A DNA stretch of 64,000 nucleotides from contig NZ_BDAZ01000014.1 in the NCBI RefSeq assembly GCF_001612725.1, positions 62,001-126,000 on the forward strand. Direction: 5' to 3'. Both the position numbers and the translations under genes were made by a program. The notes beneath the pieces are model-generated. The model was not told the DNA's origin and did no database searches. It was given only the letters and a program-made list of their open reading frames with translations. Positions 8,120 through 16,582 of this stretch are shown here, one piece after another (the first letter of the stretch is position 1; each line of letters starts with the position of its first letter). The stretch comes from Nocardia anaemiae NBRC 100462. GTDB lineage: Bacteria; Actinomycetota; Actinomycetes; Mycobacteriales; Mycobacteriaceae.

Positions 8120-10974
8120 TGCAACTCCTCGAGCATCATCGAGCGGTGGTTGAGGTCATGGGCGAGCTGATCGAAGGCTCGCTCCCAATTCGGATCGGTG
8201 CATCGGCGCGCCACCGCGGTGGCCGTTCGCGCTGCGCTGACGGGCAGATGCACGGCCGCCGCGGACAGCAGCGACCGATGTGCGCTCGGGCCGGTGCCAT
8301 GCGCTTCCGGGCGTTTGGCCGCGGCACGTGCGCGTTCGAACAACAACAGAATCAGATGTTGGGCAAGGGGTTCCGGCCACGGATGGCCCATCGCGGGCAG
8401 CAGCGCCTCGAGCTCGGAGAGCCAGGCGCCGTCCAATTGCAGCAGATGCCGGGTGCGATCGGGCAGCGGCAGCAGTGCGAACAATTCGCGGCGCCGCAGC
8501 ATCGCCAGATCGGTCGGCACACCGGCATCGAACAGTGCCCGCGCCCAAGCGGGATCATGTTGTGCCAGTGCCGCATCCACCCAGCCGTCGAACAGCGGCT
8601 GCCGGAACCGGTCACTGATCTTGGCCCGGGCGGCCTTATCGGGTGCGCCGAGTTCGGACTCCCAGTGCGGCAGCGGTGTCGCCGCGACGAGTTGCCGCAG
8701 CCGACCCGCACACAGATCCGGTGCGCCGTCCCAGCGATAGGTGAACTCCACGGTGCGGTCGCTGATGCCATCTCTGCGGTCGGCATCGTCGAGCTGCTCC
8801 GGAATGCGGACAACCAGATTCGGATGCAGCGGCAGATGTTCGACTGTGACCCATGCGCTCGCGCGCCGAGTCATGCGCTGTGTGAATGCCGAATTCGGCA
8901 GCAGTGGCAGCAGTCCGGCCGCGACTCGCCGGACATCCGATCGCCGATCGTCCAGCGCCGTCTCGAGCAGGGGTTCGTCATCGGCCGAGATCCCATCGGT
9001 GAGGACGGCCAGTAGCTCGGCCTTCAGTGGACCGGATTCCTTCGGCCAAGACGCGGTCAGTGCTTCCCGCGCGGCCTTGGCATCTCGGTGGCGCAATTCG
9101 GTGAGCCATTCGCGACGCTCGGGTGGTTGGCCGAACAGCCAGCTCTGCTCCGTCGGCGCATCGGAAGGACCTCGTCGGACCAGATCGCGCCAGTCCGGAT
9201 GTTGGTCGGCCAGCCAGCGTCCGCGGGTTCCGGCCAGGCGCAATAGCGGCTCGCGCAGTTCGGCATTCGCTTTCGCCTGCTCCAGCAGTAGCGCGCACAA
9301 GGCATTCGGGGCGCGATAGTCGAATGGCGCTGCGGCCGCGAACCATTCGGGCAGGAAGGGCGACCGGTCCCGCAACAGGCGGGCGAGCCGGGATGCCGCG
9401 GCGCGGGGCAGGAGTCGCCGCGAGTCATCCGCGGCGGGTTCGGGTTTGGTCGCCGTGCTGACGGATATGCCGCCGCGGGCGAAAGCGCCACGCAGCGAGG
9501 CGGATTCGAGCAGCAGTAGAGCCGGATCGGTGCGCAACCGGCTCGCGGCGGCCGCTACCGGAGGCTCCAGCCGCGCGGGATCCGCCGCCCTGCGGGCCGT
9601 GCCGAGCAGCGCCACCGAGGTCAACTCCGCCGATACCGGCGCGGCAGGCGCATTCGACGCCGCGCGCGTGCCGAACTCCGCACTACCGACATCGACCACC
9701 TCACCGGAGGTGAATACCGAGATCGGCATCAATCCGGACACACTCCATTCGGCGGCCAGCGTCACCGGATGCCCACCGGAGACCCCGAGCAGTCGCCACG
9801 GCTGCTCGGTGGCCGCGACAGGTAGCGCGGTGCCGCCGGATTCGGTGATATACCAGCCATTTTCGGTCCATACCGGCACCACATCGGTGAGCAGCAGCGG
9901 CCGCGATCGCAGCCAGGGATCGCCCGCGAGCGCCTCGGCGTGCTCGGTCAATGCGGCGGCGATCGTCCCATCGGCGACCGGCAGTGTGGTGAACGGTTCG
10001 GCCGCACCGTGCCGTTCGCCCCAGAGCGCTCGTAGCGGCGCGCCACCCGGGTAGTAGTGCAGATCCGCTTCGGCCATCATGCCGGGCAGCGGCACCTCCG
10101 CCGAGAAGCTCGGCGCACCGAAGGAATGCTCGAGCAGTAGTGCCCAGCGTCGAGTTCGCCTGCCGTACAACCAGGTTCGGCGCGTGTAGAGCCGCTCCTC
10201 CTCGCTGGTTCGGAGGCCGAGTACCTGCCACTGATCCCGGACCGCCGGTTCGGCGCGCACGGATTCGGCGGATGTCGGATAGCCGATATGGGTGCGGACG
10301 CTGGCCCGCAACTGCGGCGACAATTCGTCCAGTCGGCGGTGCGCGGCGATCAGCAGATGCAGTCTCGCGTATTCGGCGAGTACCACATCGGGCCAGTCCG
10401 CCCTGGTCACCACGGTGGTCGGCAACTGACGCAATGCGGCGGCGACACCGGGTGCCTGTGCATCGACCATCCGGGCCGCGATCGCCTCGAACGCGCGAAA
10501 CGACCGATCTGTCTGGGCCAGTCCGGTCCGCACCTGATCACCGAGCCAGATATCGAGTTCCTCCAGACCCGCCGTCACCCGCACCCGCCGCTGTTCGGCG
10601 GTCGCCGGATTGGCCGTGCGGGCGCGTGGGTCGGTAGCGGGCTCGGCCGCGCGGAGCGCACGTGCGTTGATCCATTCCGCCGCGAAGTCCGCGATCGGGG
10701 CTTCGGCGACCGCGCCGCCCGACCAGGTGAGCAAGAGCGACAACGCATGCTTGCACGGGAACTTGCGGCTCGGACACGAGCACTTATATGCCGGGCCCGC
10801 CAGATCGACGATCGTCTGATACGGCTTGGCGCCGCTGCCCTGACACAGGCCCCACAGCGCGGTGTCCGACTGCCCGGTGCCGTGCCAGCGCCCGGCGAGC
10901 TTGCGCGCGGCCGATAGCGAGCTCGCATCGGGTGCGAGCGCGCTGACCTGTTCCTCGGTCCACGGCGCGGTCAT
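8116..10974 (-). CDS. SWIM zinc-finger / DUF5691 fusion protein
   Basis: A 952-residue protein that seems to join two proteins which, from memory, are usually encoded by adjacent genes in this cassette. The N-terminal half has a SWIM zinc finger with Cys 65, Cys 67, Cys 74 and His 76 (KCSCPSRKFPCKH), preceded by an opening WTEEQVSALAPD. From about residue 440 the sequence VALLGTARR begins a second region that matches the start of DUF5691, rich in Leu/Arg helices up to the C-terminus. SWIM fingers bind nucleic acid or protein partners; DUF5691 has no known activity. ATG 10974 has GGGAG six bases upstream, and ATG 10995 is an alternative with CGGAG. It is the first gene of the cassette, so its promoter should lie in the 10975-11444 gap. 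Confidence 0.82.
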   Translation of the reverse strand: MTAPWTEEQVSALAPDASSLSAARKLAGRWHGTGQSDTALWGLCQGSGAKPYQTIVDLAGPAYKCSCPSRKFPCKHALSLLLTWSGGAVAEAPIADFAAEWINARALRAAEPATDPRARTANPATAEQRRVRVTAGLEELDIWLGDQVRTGLAQTDRSFRAFEAIAARMVDAQAPGVAAALRQLPTTVVTRADWPDVVLAEYARLHLLIAAHRRLDELSPQLRASVRTHIGYPTSAESVRAEPAVRDQWQVLGLRTSEEERLYTRRTWLYGRRTRRWALLLEHSFGAPSFSAEVPLPGMMAEADLHYYPGGAPLRALWGERHGAAEPFTTLPVADGTIAAALTEHAEALAGDPWLRSRPLLLTDVVPVWTENGWYITESGGTALPVAATEQPWRLLGVSGGHPVTLAAEWSVSGLMPISVFTSGEVVDVGSAEFGTRAASNAPAAPVSAELTSVALLGTARRAADPARLEPPVAAAASRLRTDPALLLLESASLRGAFARGGISVSTATKPEPAADDSRRLLPRAAASRLARLLRDRSPFLPEWFAAAAPFDYRAPNALCALLLEQAKANAELREPLLRLAGTRGRWLADQHPDWRDLVRRGPSDAPTEQSWLFGQPPERREWLTELRHRDAKAAREALTASWPKESGPLKAELLAVLTDGISADDEPLLETALDDRRSDVRRVAAGLLPLLPNSAFTQRMTRRASAWVTVEHLPLHPNLVVRIPEQLDDADRRDGISDRTVEFTYRWDGAPDLCAGRLRQLVAATPLPHWESELGAPDKAARAKISDRFRQPLFDGWVDAALAQHDPAWARALFDAGVPTDLAMLRRRELFALLPLPDRTRHLLQLDGAWLSELEALLPAMGHPWPEPLAQHLILLLFERARAAAKRPEAHGTGPSAHRSLLSAAAVHLPVSAARTATAVARRCTDPNWERAFDQLAHDLNHRSMMLEELQ

Positions 10975-11444
10975 GGTGGCTCCCGCCTGGTTCATCCGGC
11001 GGCTCCGGATCGGCTGTAAGTCATATCTTCCCCCAACTCGGTTGCCGAATTTCTACCGCACCCCACCGACAAGTCAGGTGGTGAGCGGGTATTTTTCCTG
11101 GAATACGCTGCGCGGACGGCAGTTTCGATACCATCGGCACCTTGTGCTGGCTGTCTGATTCTGGCATTCTGTTCTGTTCGGCTCCGACCGAGCCACCCAA
11201 ATCGGGTGACACACCATCGAGCTGCCCGCCGGGGTTGGCGAGGGGTGGACATCGAGCGGGGCCCAGCCTGTTCGATGGCCATACCATCCCCGCGGGCAGA
11301 TTCGCATTTTCCCTTCCGACCAGGCGAAACGGCGCCGCTGTGGGCGAATTCGACGGCATCGGGTAGCGTTTCGCTCAACTTTCAACAGTGATACCCGTGC
11401 GGGGTTGGAGGACGTGCCGCGGTTCGTGGTCTAGGGGGTTACGC
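10975..11444. other. Divergent intergenic region between two cassettes
   Basis: A gene-free stretch of 470 bp separates the minus-strand SWIM/MoxR cassette from the plus-strand SMC-like ATPase cassette. It should hold promoters for both. It is visibly lower in GC than the flanking genes. The only dyad I can point to is GGCTC-N5-GAGCC at 11180-11194. No open frame with coding character, RNA gene or clear promoter consensus was seen. Confidence 0.5.
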
Positions 11445-13871
11445 ATGCGTACAGATCCCGGAACCGATACTGCGACGGTGCCGCGCCTGACCGAAGTGGT
11501 ATCCCGGCGGCTCGCGGCGGATCCCGCGGTTACTCCCGATGTCGCGCATACCGTGCTCCGTGCTCTCGGTGGCGGCGAGTCCGATGATCCGACAACCGAA
11601 TTCGACGGCTCGGGCATATTCCTGCGTGCGATCCGGGTGCGCGGCTTCCGCGGTATCGGACCCGAGGCGACACTGCAGCTGCCGCCCGGTCCCGGTCTCA
11701 CATTAGTGGTGGGCCGCAACGGAAGTGGTAAGTCGAGCTTCGCCGAAGCCGCCGAACTGGTGCTGACCGGTAGTAATCGTCGCTGGGACGGTCGGTCGGC
11801 GGCATGGCGCGAGGGTTGGCGGAATCTGCACGATGGCGGCTCGGCACGCATCGAACTCGAATTGCTCACCGCCGGAGCTGATCCCGAGATGACCATCGCC
11901 AAGGAATGGTCTTCGCAGGCCGATCTCGGCCAGGCACACTGGACGGAACAGCGATCCGACGCCGCCCCAACAGATTTCGACGGGAACCGGTGGGCCGGTT
12001 TGCTGGAGTTGTATCGCCCCTTCCTGTCCTACAGCGAACTCGGCGCGCTCGTCGACGGCAAACCTAGCGATCTGTTCGACGCGCTGCACCGGCTGCTCGG
12101 CCTCGATGAATTGACCGTGGCGCAGGAGCGGATTCGCACTCGCCGACTGGAACTCGAACGCGCCGCGCGAGATTCGCGTCAGGAACGCATCGAGCTGGTG
12201 TCCGCACTCGGCGCGGTGGCCGACGACCGCGCGGTGCGGATGGCGGCGCTACTGCGCCCGGACCGCCCGGATCTCACCGCCATCGGTCGCGAAATACTCG
12301 GCACGGCAGAGAATCCGGTCGGCCCGGATGGGCTTCGGGCCATCGTGCGACTGGTCTTGCCATCGGGTGCCGAGGTGGAAGCCATCGCCGCGCGCCTCGA
12401 AGAGTGCCGCGCGGTGCTCGCTCGCGATTCGACCGCGGATGCCGAGGCCGATCTGCGCGTATTGGACTTGCTGCGGCGGGCCCGCGATCACGTCGGTGCC
12501 AGCGGGGCATGCCCATGCCCGGTCTGTGGGCGCGGGGAATTGGACGCGGCATGGTTGCGCGGTGCGGACGCCTCGATTGCCGAGCTGACCTCCCGAGTCG
12601 ACGCGCTCGCGACCGCGCGGGCGAAGCTGCGAGAGGCCGTCCGCGACGCCCGCGCGCTGCCGGAACACATCCCCCCTGAACTCGATTTCGATCCGCGCAA
12701 TCCGCCCACCGTCGACACCACCGCGGTACGTCGCGCCTGGACGGACTGGGCCGCGCTGACCGGTGCCGATTACACGCCTGATCTGCCTGATCGGTTGCGC
12801 GGCGCACACACACGCCTGGTCGACGAACTGGAGCTGCTACAGCAGGGCACCCGCAAGGAACTGAACCGCCTGGACGAGGTGTGGTCGCCGCTGGTACCAC
12901 GCATCAGCGGCTGGCTGGAGGGGGCGCACGCGGTCGTCGCGAACGGCAGCGAACTGCGCACCCTCAAGCGCGCCGAGGATTGGCTCAAATCCGCGACAGC
13001 CGGATTGCGCGGGGAGCGGATGGCGCCGCTGGAGACCACGGCGCGCTGGGTGTGGCGCACACTGCGTCAGCAGAGCAATGTCGAACTCGGTGCGATTCGA
13101 TTGCAGGGCAACGCCGGAACCGCGCGTCGGGTACTGCTCGATGTCACCGTCGACGAGGTGGACGGTGCCGCGCTCGGCGTGATGAGTCAGGGTGAGCTGC
13201 ACGCCCTCGGACTTTCACTGTTCCTGCCGCGAGCGACGGTGGAGGACAGTCCTTTTCGCTTCGTCATGATCGATGACCCGGTGCAGGCCATGGATCCGGC
13301 GAAAGTGGACGGACTGGCCAGGGTGCTCGAGGTCATGGCGTGGACGCGCCAGGTGATCGTCTTCACCCATGACGAGCGACTGGCCGAGGCGGTGCGGCGC
13401 ATGCAATTGGACGCCAGCGTGTTGGAGGTGCAGCGCCGCGAGCGCTCGGTGGTGGAAGTGCGCGTATCCAGCGACCCCATCCGCCGCTACCTCGACGACG
13501 CCCGCTCGCTCGTCCGCACCCCCCAACTTCCCCCGGCGATCGCCGACGAACTGGTGGCCACCTGCTGCCGCTCCGCCGTGGAAGCGGCCAGCCTGGCCAG
13601 AGCCCGACGCAACCTGCTCGCCGACGGCATGGACCACCGCGACGTCGAACGCCATATCGAGGGCGCGCAAACCACCCGCGCGATGGTCGCGCTCGCGGTA
13701 ATGGGAATCGACGGCCGAGTAGACGACCTCAACAAACACCTCGCCCGCGAAGGCAAATGGGTCGTCGACGCCTTACGTGACGCCACCGCGGGAGCCCACG
13801 TCCCCATCGGCCGCAGCATGCGCGACCTCATCGCGGACACCGAGAAGTTCGTCGGCTGGCTACGACGATGA
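11445..13871 (+). CDS. SMC/Rad50-like ABC ATPase with zinc-hook motif and HEPN-like C-terminus
   Basis: An 808-residue protein with the split ABC ATPase of SMC/Rad50/RecN-type enzymes. Walker A is GRNGSGKS at 90-97. There is a long helical middle and a CPVC zinc-hook-like motif at about 357-360. The ABC signature is MSQGELHALGLSL at about 580, Walker B is FVMIDDPVQAMD at about 606, and the H-loop is FTHDE at about 640. The last 115 residues are all-helical and contain RDATAGAH, an Arg-x6-His spacing also seen in HEPN nucleases. ATG 11445 has AGGGGG upstream. The next gene begins 35 bp after the stop and is probably cotranscribed. Proteins of this plan often act in DNA repair or phage defence. 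Which applies here is not known, and the HEPN comparison is inference. Confidence 0.82.
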   Translation: MRTDPGTDTATVPRLTEVVSRRLAADPAVTPDVAHTVLRALGGGESDDPTTEFDGSGIFLRAIRVRGFRGIGPEATLQLPPGPGLTLVVGRNGSGKSSFAEAAELVLTGSNRRWDGRSAAWREGWRNLHDGGSARIELELLTAGADPEMTIAKEWSSQADLGQAHWTEQRSDAAPTDFDGNRWAGLLELYRPFLSYSELGALVDGKPSDLFDALHRLLGLDELTVAQERIRTRRLELERAARDSRQERIELVSALGAVADDRAVRMAALLRPDRPDLTAIGREILGTAENPVGPDGLRAIVRLVLPSGAEVEAIAARLEECRAVLARDSTADAEADLRVLDLLRRARDHVGASGACPCPVCGRGELDAAWLRGADASIAELTSRVDALATARAKLREAVRDARALPEHIPPELDFDPRNPPTVDTTAVRRAWTDWAALTGADYTPDLPDRLRGAHTRLVDELELLQQGTRKELNRLDEVWSPLVPRISGWLEGAHAVVANGSELRTLKRAEDWLKSATAGLRGERMAPLETTARWVWRTLRQQSNVELGAIRLQGNAGTARRVLLDVTVDEVDGAALGVMSQGELHALGLSLFLPRATVEDSPFRFVMIDDPVQAMDPAKVDGLARVLEVMAWTRQVIVFTHDERLAEAVRRMQLDASVLEVQRRERSVVEVRVSSDPIRRYLDDARSLVRTPQLPPAIADELVATCCRSAVEAASLARARRNLLADGMDHRDVERHIEGAQTTRAMVALAVMGIDGRVDDLNKHLAREGKWVVDALRDATAGAHVPIGRSMRDLIADTEKFVGWLRR

Positions 13872-13905
13872 ACGAGTACTGCGCATCGAGAACCCGGGGT
13901 CGGCG

Positions 13906-14886
13906 GTGAGCACGGCACCTGGTGATGCGGGCACGTCGGGCGACGGTCGAGCGCGAGATGGTGATCAACCGAGCGGTGCAGAACTGCGAGCCGCCGATGA
14001 TCCCAGCCGCCCTGGGAATCCCAGGGGCGGATCTGATCTCCGATGTGTTGGAGGCCAGCGGGACAACCAGGATCCGCGAGGTGTGGGGGATCAAGAGGAC
14101 GGCGAGGGTCCGCGCGGCGCCGAGAGGCGGCAAGGCGGCGAGGCTTTGCCGGGCGCTGATGGGCGGCGGGTCGGTGAGGACGCGCGAGGTGCCGAGGAGC
14201 GTAAGGCTGGTCGGGGTCTGCGAGGCGTCGACGATCGGCGGGACAGCGAGGATCTACGAGGTGCCGAGGGGCGGCAAGGTGGTGCGGAGCGAAAACGGGA
14301 TGGCGGCTCGCGGGGGAATTCAGTTGGGCAGGGCGGAAAACATTGGGCGGGAAGGGAAGTGGGGGTCGGCGGGGCGGACGAATCTGGTGGGCGGAGCGGT
14401 ACGTCTCGGCAGCGCCGCACGGCTCGGCGGGGTGAGGGGGCTCGGCAGCGCAAGGGTGGGGTGGGACAGCGGGGTGGCGCGCATAAGCAGGGGGCGGAGG
14501 GGAGACCGCATCCGCCGCGGCCCACGGTTGCCGAGCGGTTCGATGCGGTGGATCGGCTGCTCGACGGGTCGGTGACCGATGCGGACGGGCTGTGGTCGCG
14601 GGCGACGGTGTGGATCCTGCGGCTCGCGCTGGAGCAGGCCGTCGACGAGTTGTGGTTGCAGGTGGCCCCGGAATTGGCGCGCTGCCCGATGCGCGCACAA
14701 CTGCTCGCCCTGCGGGTATTCGCGGGCGACGCCACCGCCGCGCAGGTCGCAACGGTATGGGCAGCCCTGTCCCGCGCCGCCCACCACCACGATTATGAAC
14801 TCGCCCCGAGCGTCACCGAACTTCGCCGCTGGCGCGAGCAGACCGCCGCAATCGCCACCTCCCTCGCCACAGCCGCCACCCGCTGA
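13906..14886 (+). CDS. Repeat-rich protein with HEPN-like C-terminal domain, partner of the ATPase
   Basis: A 326-residue protein that I do not recognise. Residues 1-205 are low-complexity, rich in Gly, Arg, Asp and Glu, with six consecutive 12-residue units at 58-129 (RGVGDQEDGEGP, RGAERRQGGEAL and so on), followed by a basic Arg/Gly tract. Residues 206-326 form a compact helical domain with normal composition: TVAERFDAVDRLL, then RATVWILRLALEQAVDELW, then ALSRAAHHHDYELAP. Arg-x4-His in the last segment fits the HEPN ribonuclease pattern and the 'S..HH..' look of HEPN families tied to ATPases. The start at GTG 13906 is chosen because it is the first in-frame start after the ATPase stop; it lacks a clear ribosome site. 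Function is not assigned. Confidence 0.62.
   Translation: MSTAPGDAGTSGDGRARDGDQPSGAELRAADDPSRPGNPRGGSDLRCVGGQRDNQDPRGVGDQEDGEGPRGAERRQGGEALPGADGRRVGEDARGAEERKAGRGLRGVDDRRDSEDLRGAEGRQGGAERKRDGGSRGNSVGQGGKHWAGREVGVGGADESGGRSGTSRQRRTARRGEGARQRKGGVGQRGGAHKQGAEGRPHPPRPTVAERFDAVDRLLDGSVTDADGLWSRATVWILRLALEQAVDELWLQVAPELARCPMRAQLLALRVFAGDATAAQVATVWAALSRAAHHHDYELAPSVTELRRWREQTAAIATSLATAATR
14077..14292 (+). repeat. Six tandem 36-bp coding repeats
   Basis: Six in-frame units of 36 bp each encode 12 residues of the form RGA-x2-R/D-R/x-x-G-E-D/x-L/x. The units are diverged at the DNA level but hold length exactly, so the array is old or under length selection. It lies in the linker ahead of the HEPN-like domain. 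Confidence 0.7.
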
Positions 14887-15096
14887 CACCCCGCAGGCGC
14901 TGAGTGCGTCAGCCTCGCGATTGGACCGAATCGGTTCGGTGACAGGGTCGTTCGACAGCTATGGGTTCGGCGGCCGAATGATATGGCCGCATATCGGTGG
15001 CGCATCGGTACGCCGACGCATCGGCAGCCAATGCGCGGTGAATCCATCGAACCTGTTGTGCCGCAGCATATCAGCGGCGCGCAATGTCAATCGGGA

Positions 15097-15201
15097 TCAG
15101 AACATGCCAAACAGCCCGATGATGCTGGTCAATAGCGAAATGCTGTCCGAGGCAATGGCGGAGCCGGTACCCAAGATGTTCAACACATTCAGCAGTCCCA
15201 C
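15097..15201 (-). CDS. Candidate small hydrophobic protein (34 aa)
   Basis: A 34-codon frame starting at GTG 15201 has GAGGAG six bases upstream and encodes an almost wholly hydrophobic peptide (GLLNVLNILG at the start, SIIGLFGMF at the end), enough for one membrane span. The same frame can be extended to GTG 15228, giving 43 residues. The composition contrasts with the surrounding non-coding sequence. It stands alone between convergent and divergent neighbours. There is no recognised homologue; it could be chance. Confidence 0.3.
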   Translation of the reverse strand: MGLLNVLNILGTGSAIASDSISLLTSIIGLFGMF

Positions 15202-15364
15202 GGCGGGCTCCTCGATCGGTGTCGACACTTCCGCATATCCACACCGTGATTCGTCACCCCGGACTTGCCGGATCGCCCCTACCAGCCCACCATTCCCCGA
15301 CACTCCGAGCGACACGCCATCCCGACCACTCCCACCCCCGAACCGTTCATCCCCAGGCGCGCAT

Positions 15365-15438
15365 ATCAAGATCAGGTGGAATCTGTGCAGGCATCGCCCG
15401 AGTAGTAGCCCACGCCACCAGTGCCACCTGATCTTGAT
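15365..15438. repeat. 15-bp perfect inverted repeat with 44-bp loop
   Basis: ATCAAGATCAGGTGG at 15365-15379 is the exact reverse complement of 15424-15438. The loop is 44 bp. It ends 60 bp before the YchJ-type gene. It could be a structured leader, a terminator, or the ends of a small lost element. Confidence 0.55.
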
Positions 15439-15498
15439 CGAGGCCGACCCAGCGGCCCGGTGCGCGCGGTGATACGTGCGACGAGCAAGATTCGGGTC

Positions 15499-15885
15499 AT
15501 GGATGAGTCGCAGCCGTGCCCGTGTAAGCGCGGGGAGGCGTTCGGGGCCTGCTGTGGACCGGTGCTCGCGGGGGAGCGGTCAGCGGGGACGGCCGAGGCG
15601 CTGATGCGTTCGCGCTATACCGCATTCGTGGTCGGCGATACCGAATACCTGCTGCGGTCCTGGCATCCGCGCACCCGACCGAAGACGCTGGAGCTGGATC
15701 CGGCCCAGCGCTGGCTGTTCCTGGAGATCCTGCGCACCGAGCGCGGCGGACCGTTCGACGACACCGGCATCGTGGAATTCCTTGCCCACTACAAGGCCGA
15801 TCGGCGCGGATCTCTGCACGAGGTCAGCACATTCACCCGGGTGGACGGCGCCTGGGTCTACCTCGACGGCGTCATCGAGCCGTGA
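15499..15885 (+). CDS. YchJ-family SEC-C motif protein
   Basis: A 128-residue protein of the YchJ/UPF0225 family. It begins with the SEC-C zinc motif, CPCKRGEAFGACC (residues 7-19), followed by the family signature TAEALMRSRYTAFVVGDTEYLLRSWHP. The SEC-C motif binds zinc and is found in SecA and many small proteins; the cellular role of YchJ proteins is unknown. ATG 15499 is chosen because it places the SEC-C motif at the N-terminus as in homologues; the upstream in-frame codons are poorly coding. It overlaps or abuts the selenoprotein-W-like gene downstream, suggesting cotranscription. Confidence 0.85.
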   Translation: MDESQPCPCKRGEAFGACCGPVLAGERSAGTAEALMRSRYTAFVVGDTEYLLRSWHPRTRPKTLELDPAQRWLFLEILRTERGGPFDDTGIVEFLAHYKADRRGSLHEVSTFTRVDGAWVYLDGVIEP

Positions 15886-15902
15886 CGGGTAGCGTGCCAC
15901 CC

Positions 15903-16178
15903 ATGCCACGTGTCGCGATCGAATACTGCACGCAATGTCGCTGGTTGCTGCGCGCGAGCTGGATGGCACAGGAATTGCTGAGCACCTTCGCCACCGAACT
16001 CGGTGAGGTGGCGCTGATTCCAGGCTCGGGTGGCGTCTTTCGCATCACCATCGACGGCGATCAGATCTGGGAGCGCAAGGCGGACGGCGGATTCCCGGAT
16101 ATCGCGGTACTCAAGCAGCGTGTGCGCGATCGCGTCGCACCGGAGCGTGATCTCGGCCACGTCGACAAGCGCGACTGA
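15903..16178 (+). CDS. SelT/SelW/SelH-family (Rdx) thioredoxin-fold protein
   Basis: A 91-residue protein starting PRVAIEYCTQCRW, with the CxxC redox motif near the N-terminus typical of selenoprotein-W-like Rdx proteins. Here both positions are Cys, with no selenocysteine. The rest (GEVALIPGSGGVFRITIDG, then IWERKADGGFPD) matches the conserved beta-strand and the FP/D motif of the family. Members are thought to handle thiol redox reactions, but physiological partners are not known. ATG 15903 fits the family N-terminus; GTG 15882, overlapping the upstream stop, is an alternative that adds seven residues. It is likely cotranscribed with the YchJ-type gene and converges on the FmdB-type gene. 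Confidence 0.85.
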   Translation: MPRVAIEYCTQCRWLLRASWMAQELLSTFATELGEVALIPGSGGVFRITIDGDQIWERKADGGFPDIAVLKQRVRDRVAPERDLGHVDKRD

Positions 16179-16211
16179 CCCCGTACCAGCGTGACGTCGG
16201 CCACGCCGGAT

Positions 16212-16430
16212 TCAGGAACAGCAGCCGCCACCGCAGCACCCACCACCGGCGGGTCGCGGCGCGGGCGCAGGTGCCGCGGCACCCCTGCTGACCGTGGCGA
16301 ATGTGGTCAGCAGCTTGACCGTGTCATCGTGACCGTTCGGGCAGGCCGCCGGATTCGACGCCTCCGCCATCGGACGGTTCACCTCGAAAGTGTCGCCGCA
16401 GCTGCGACACCGGAAGCTATAGCTCGGCAT
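16212..16430 (-). CDS. FmdB-family zinc-ribbon protein
   Basis: A 72-residue protein with an N-terminal zinc ribbon, YSFRCRSCGDTFEV, and a second Cys at ACPNG, as in FmdB/CxxC-CxxC-SSSS regulatory-type proteins. The tail is unusual: an Ala/Pro-rich linker ends in GGGCCGGGCCS, a four-cysteine cluster that may bind an extra metal. ATG 16430 puts the ribbon at the N-terminus as in homologues; an in-frame start at 16469 would add 13 residues without a ribosome site. It converges on the Rdx gene. The function is not established. Confidence 0.8.
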   Translation of the reverse strand: MPSYSFRCRSCGDTFEVNRPMAEASNPAACPNGHDDTVKLLTTFATVSRGAAAPAPAPRPAGGGCCGGGCCS

Positions 16431-16582
16431 CGGCCCAGCGTAGCGCCATGGGTGAGAGGTGCGTCCCACCTATCCCACTGTCCAACTGGACGTACTCTCG
16501 AATAAGAGATCGCTAGGTGCTTGGACCCGGCCGGAGCAAACTCGCAGCGCACTGCCCGGGTCGTAGGCAGGAGGTGCGGAAC

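Noticed and set aside
14077..14292. CRISPR array suspected from the 36-bp periodic sequence
   Set aside because: Units are contiguous without spacers, diverged, and coding in one frame.
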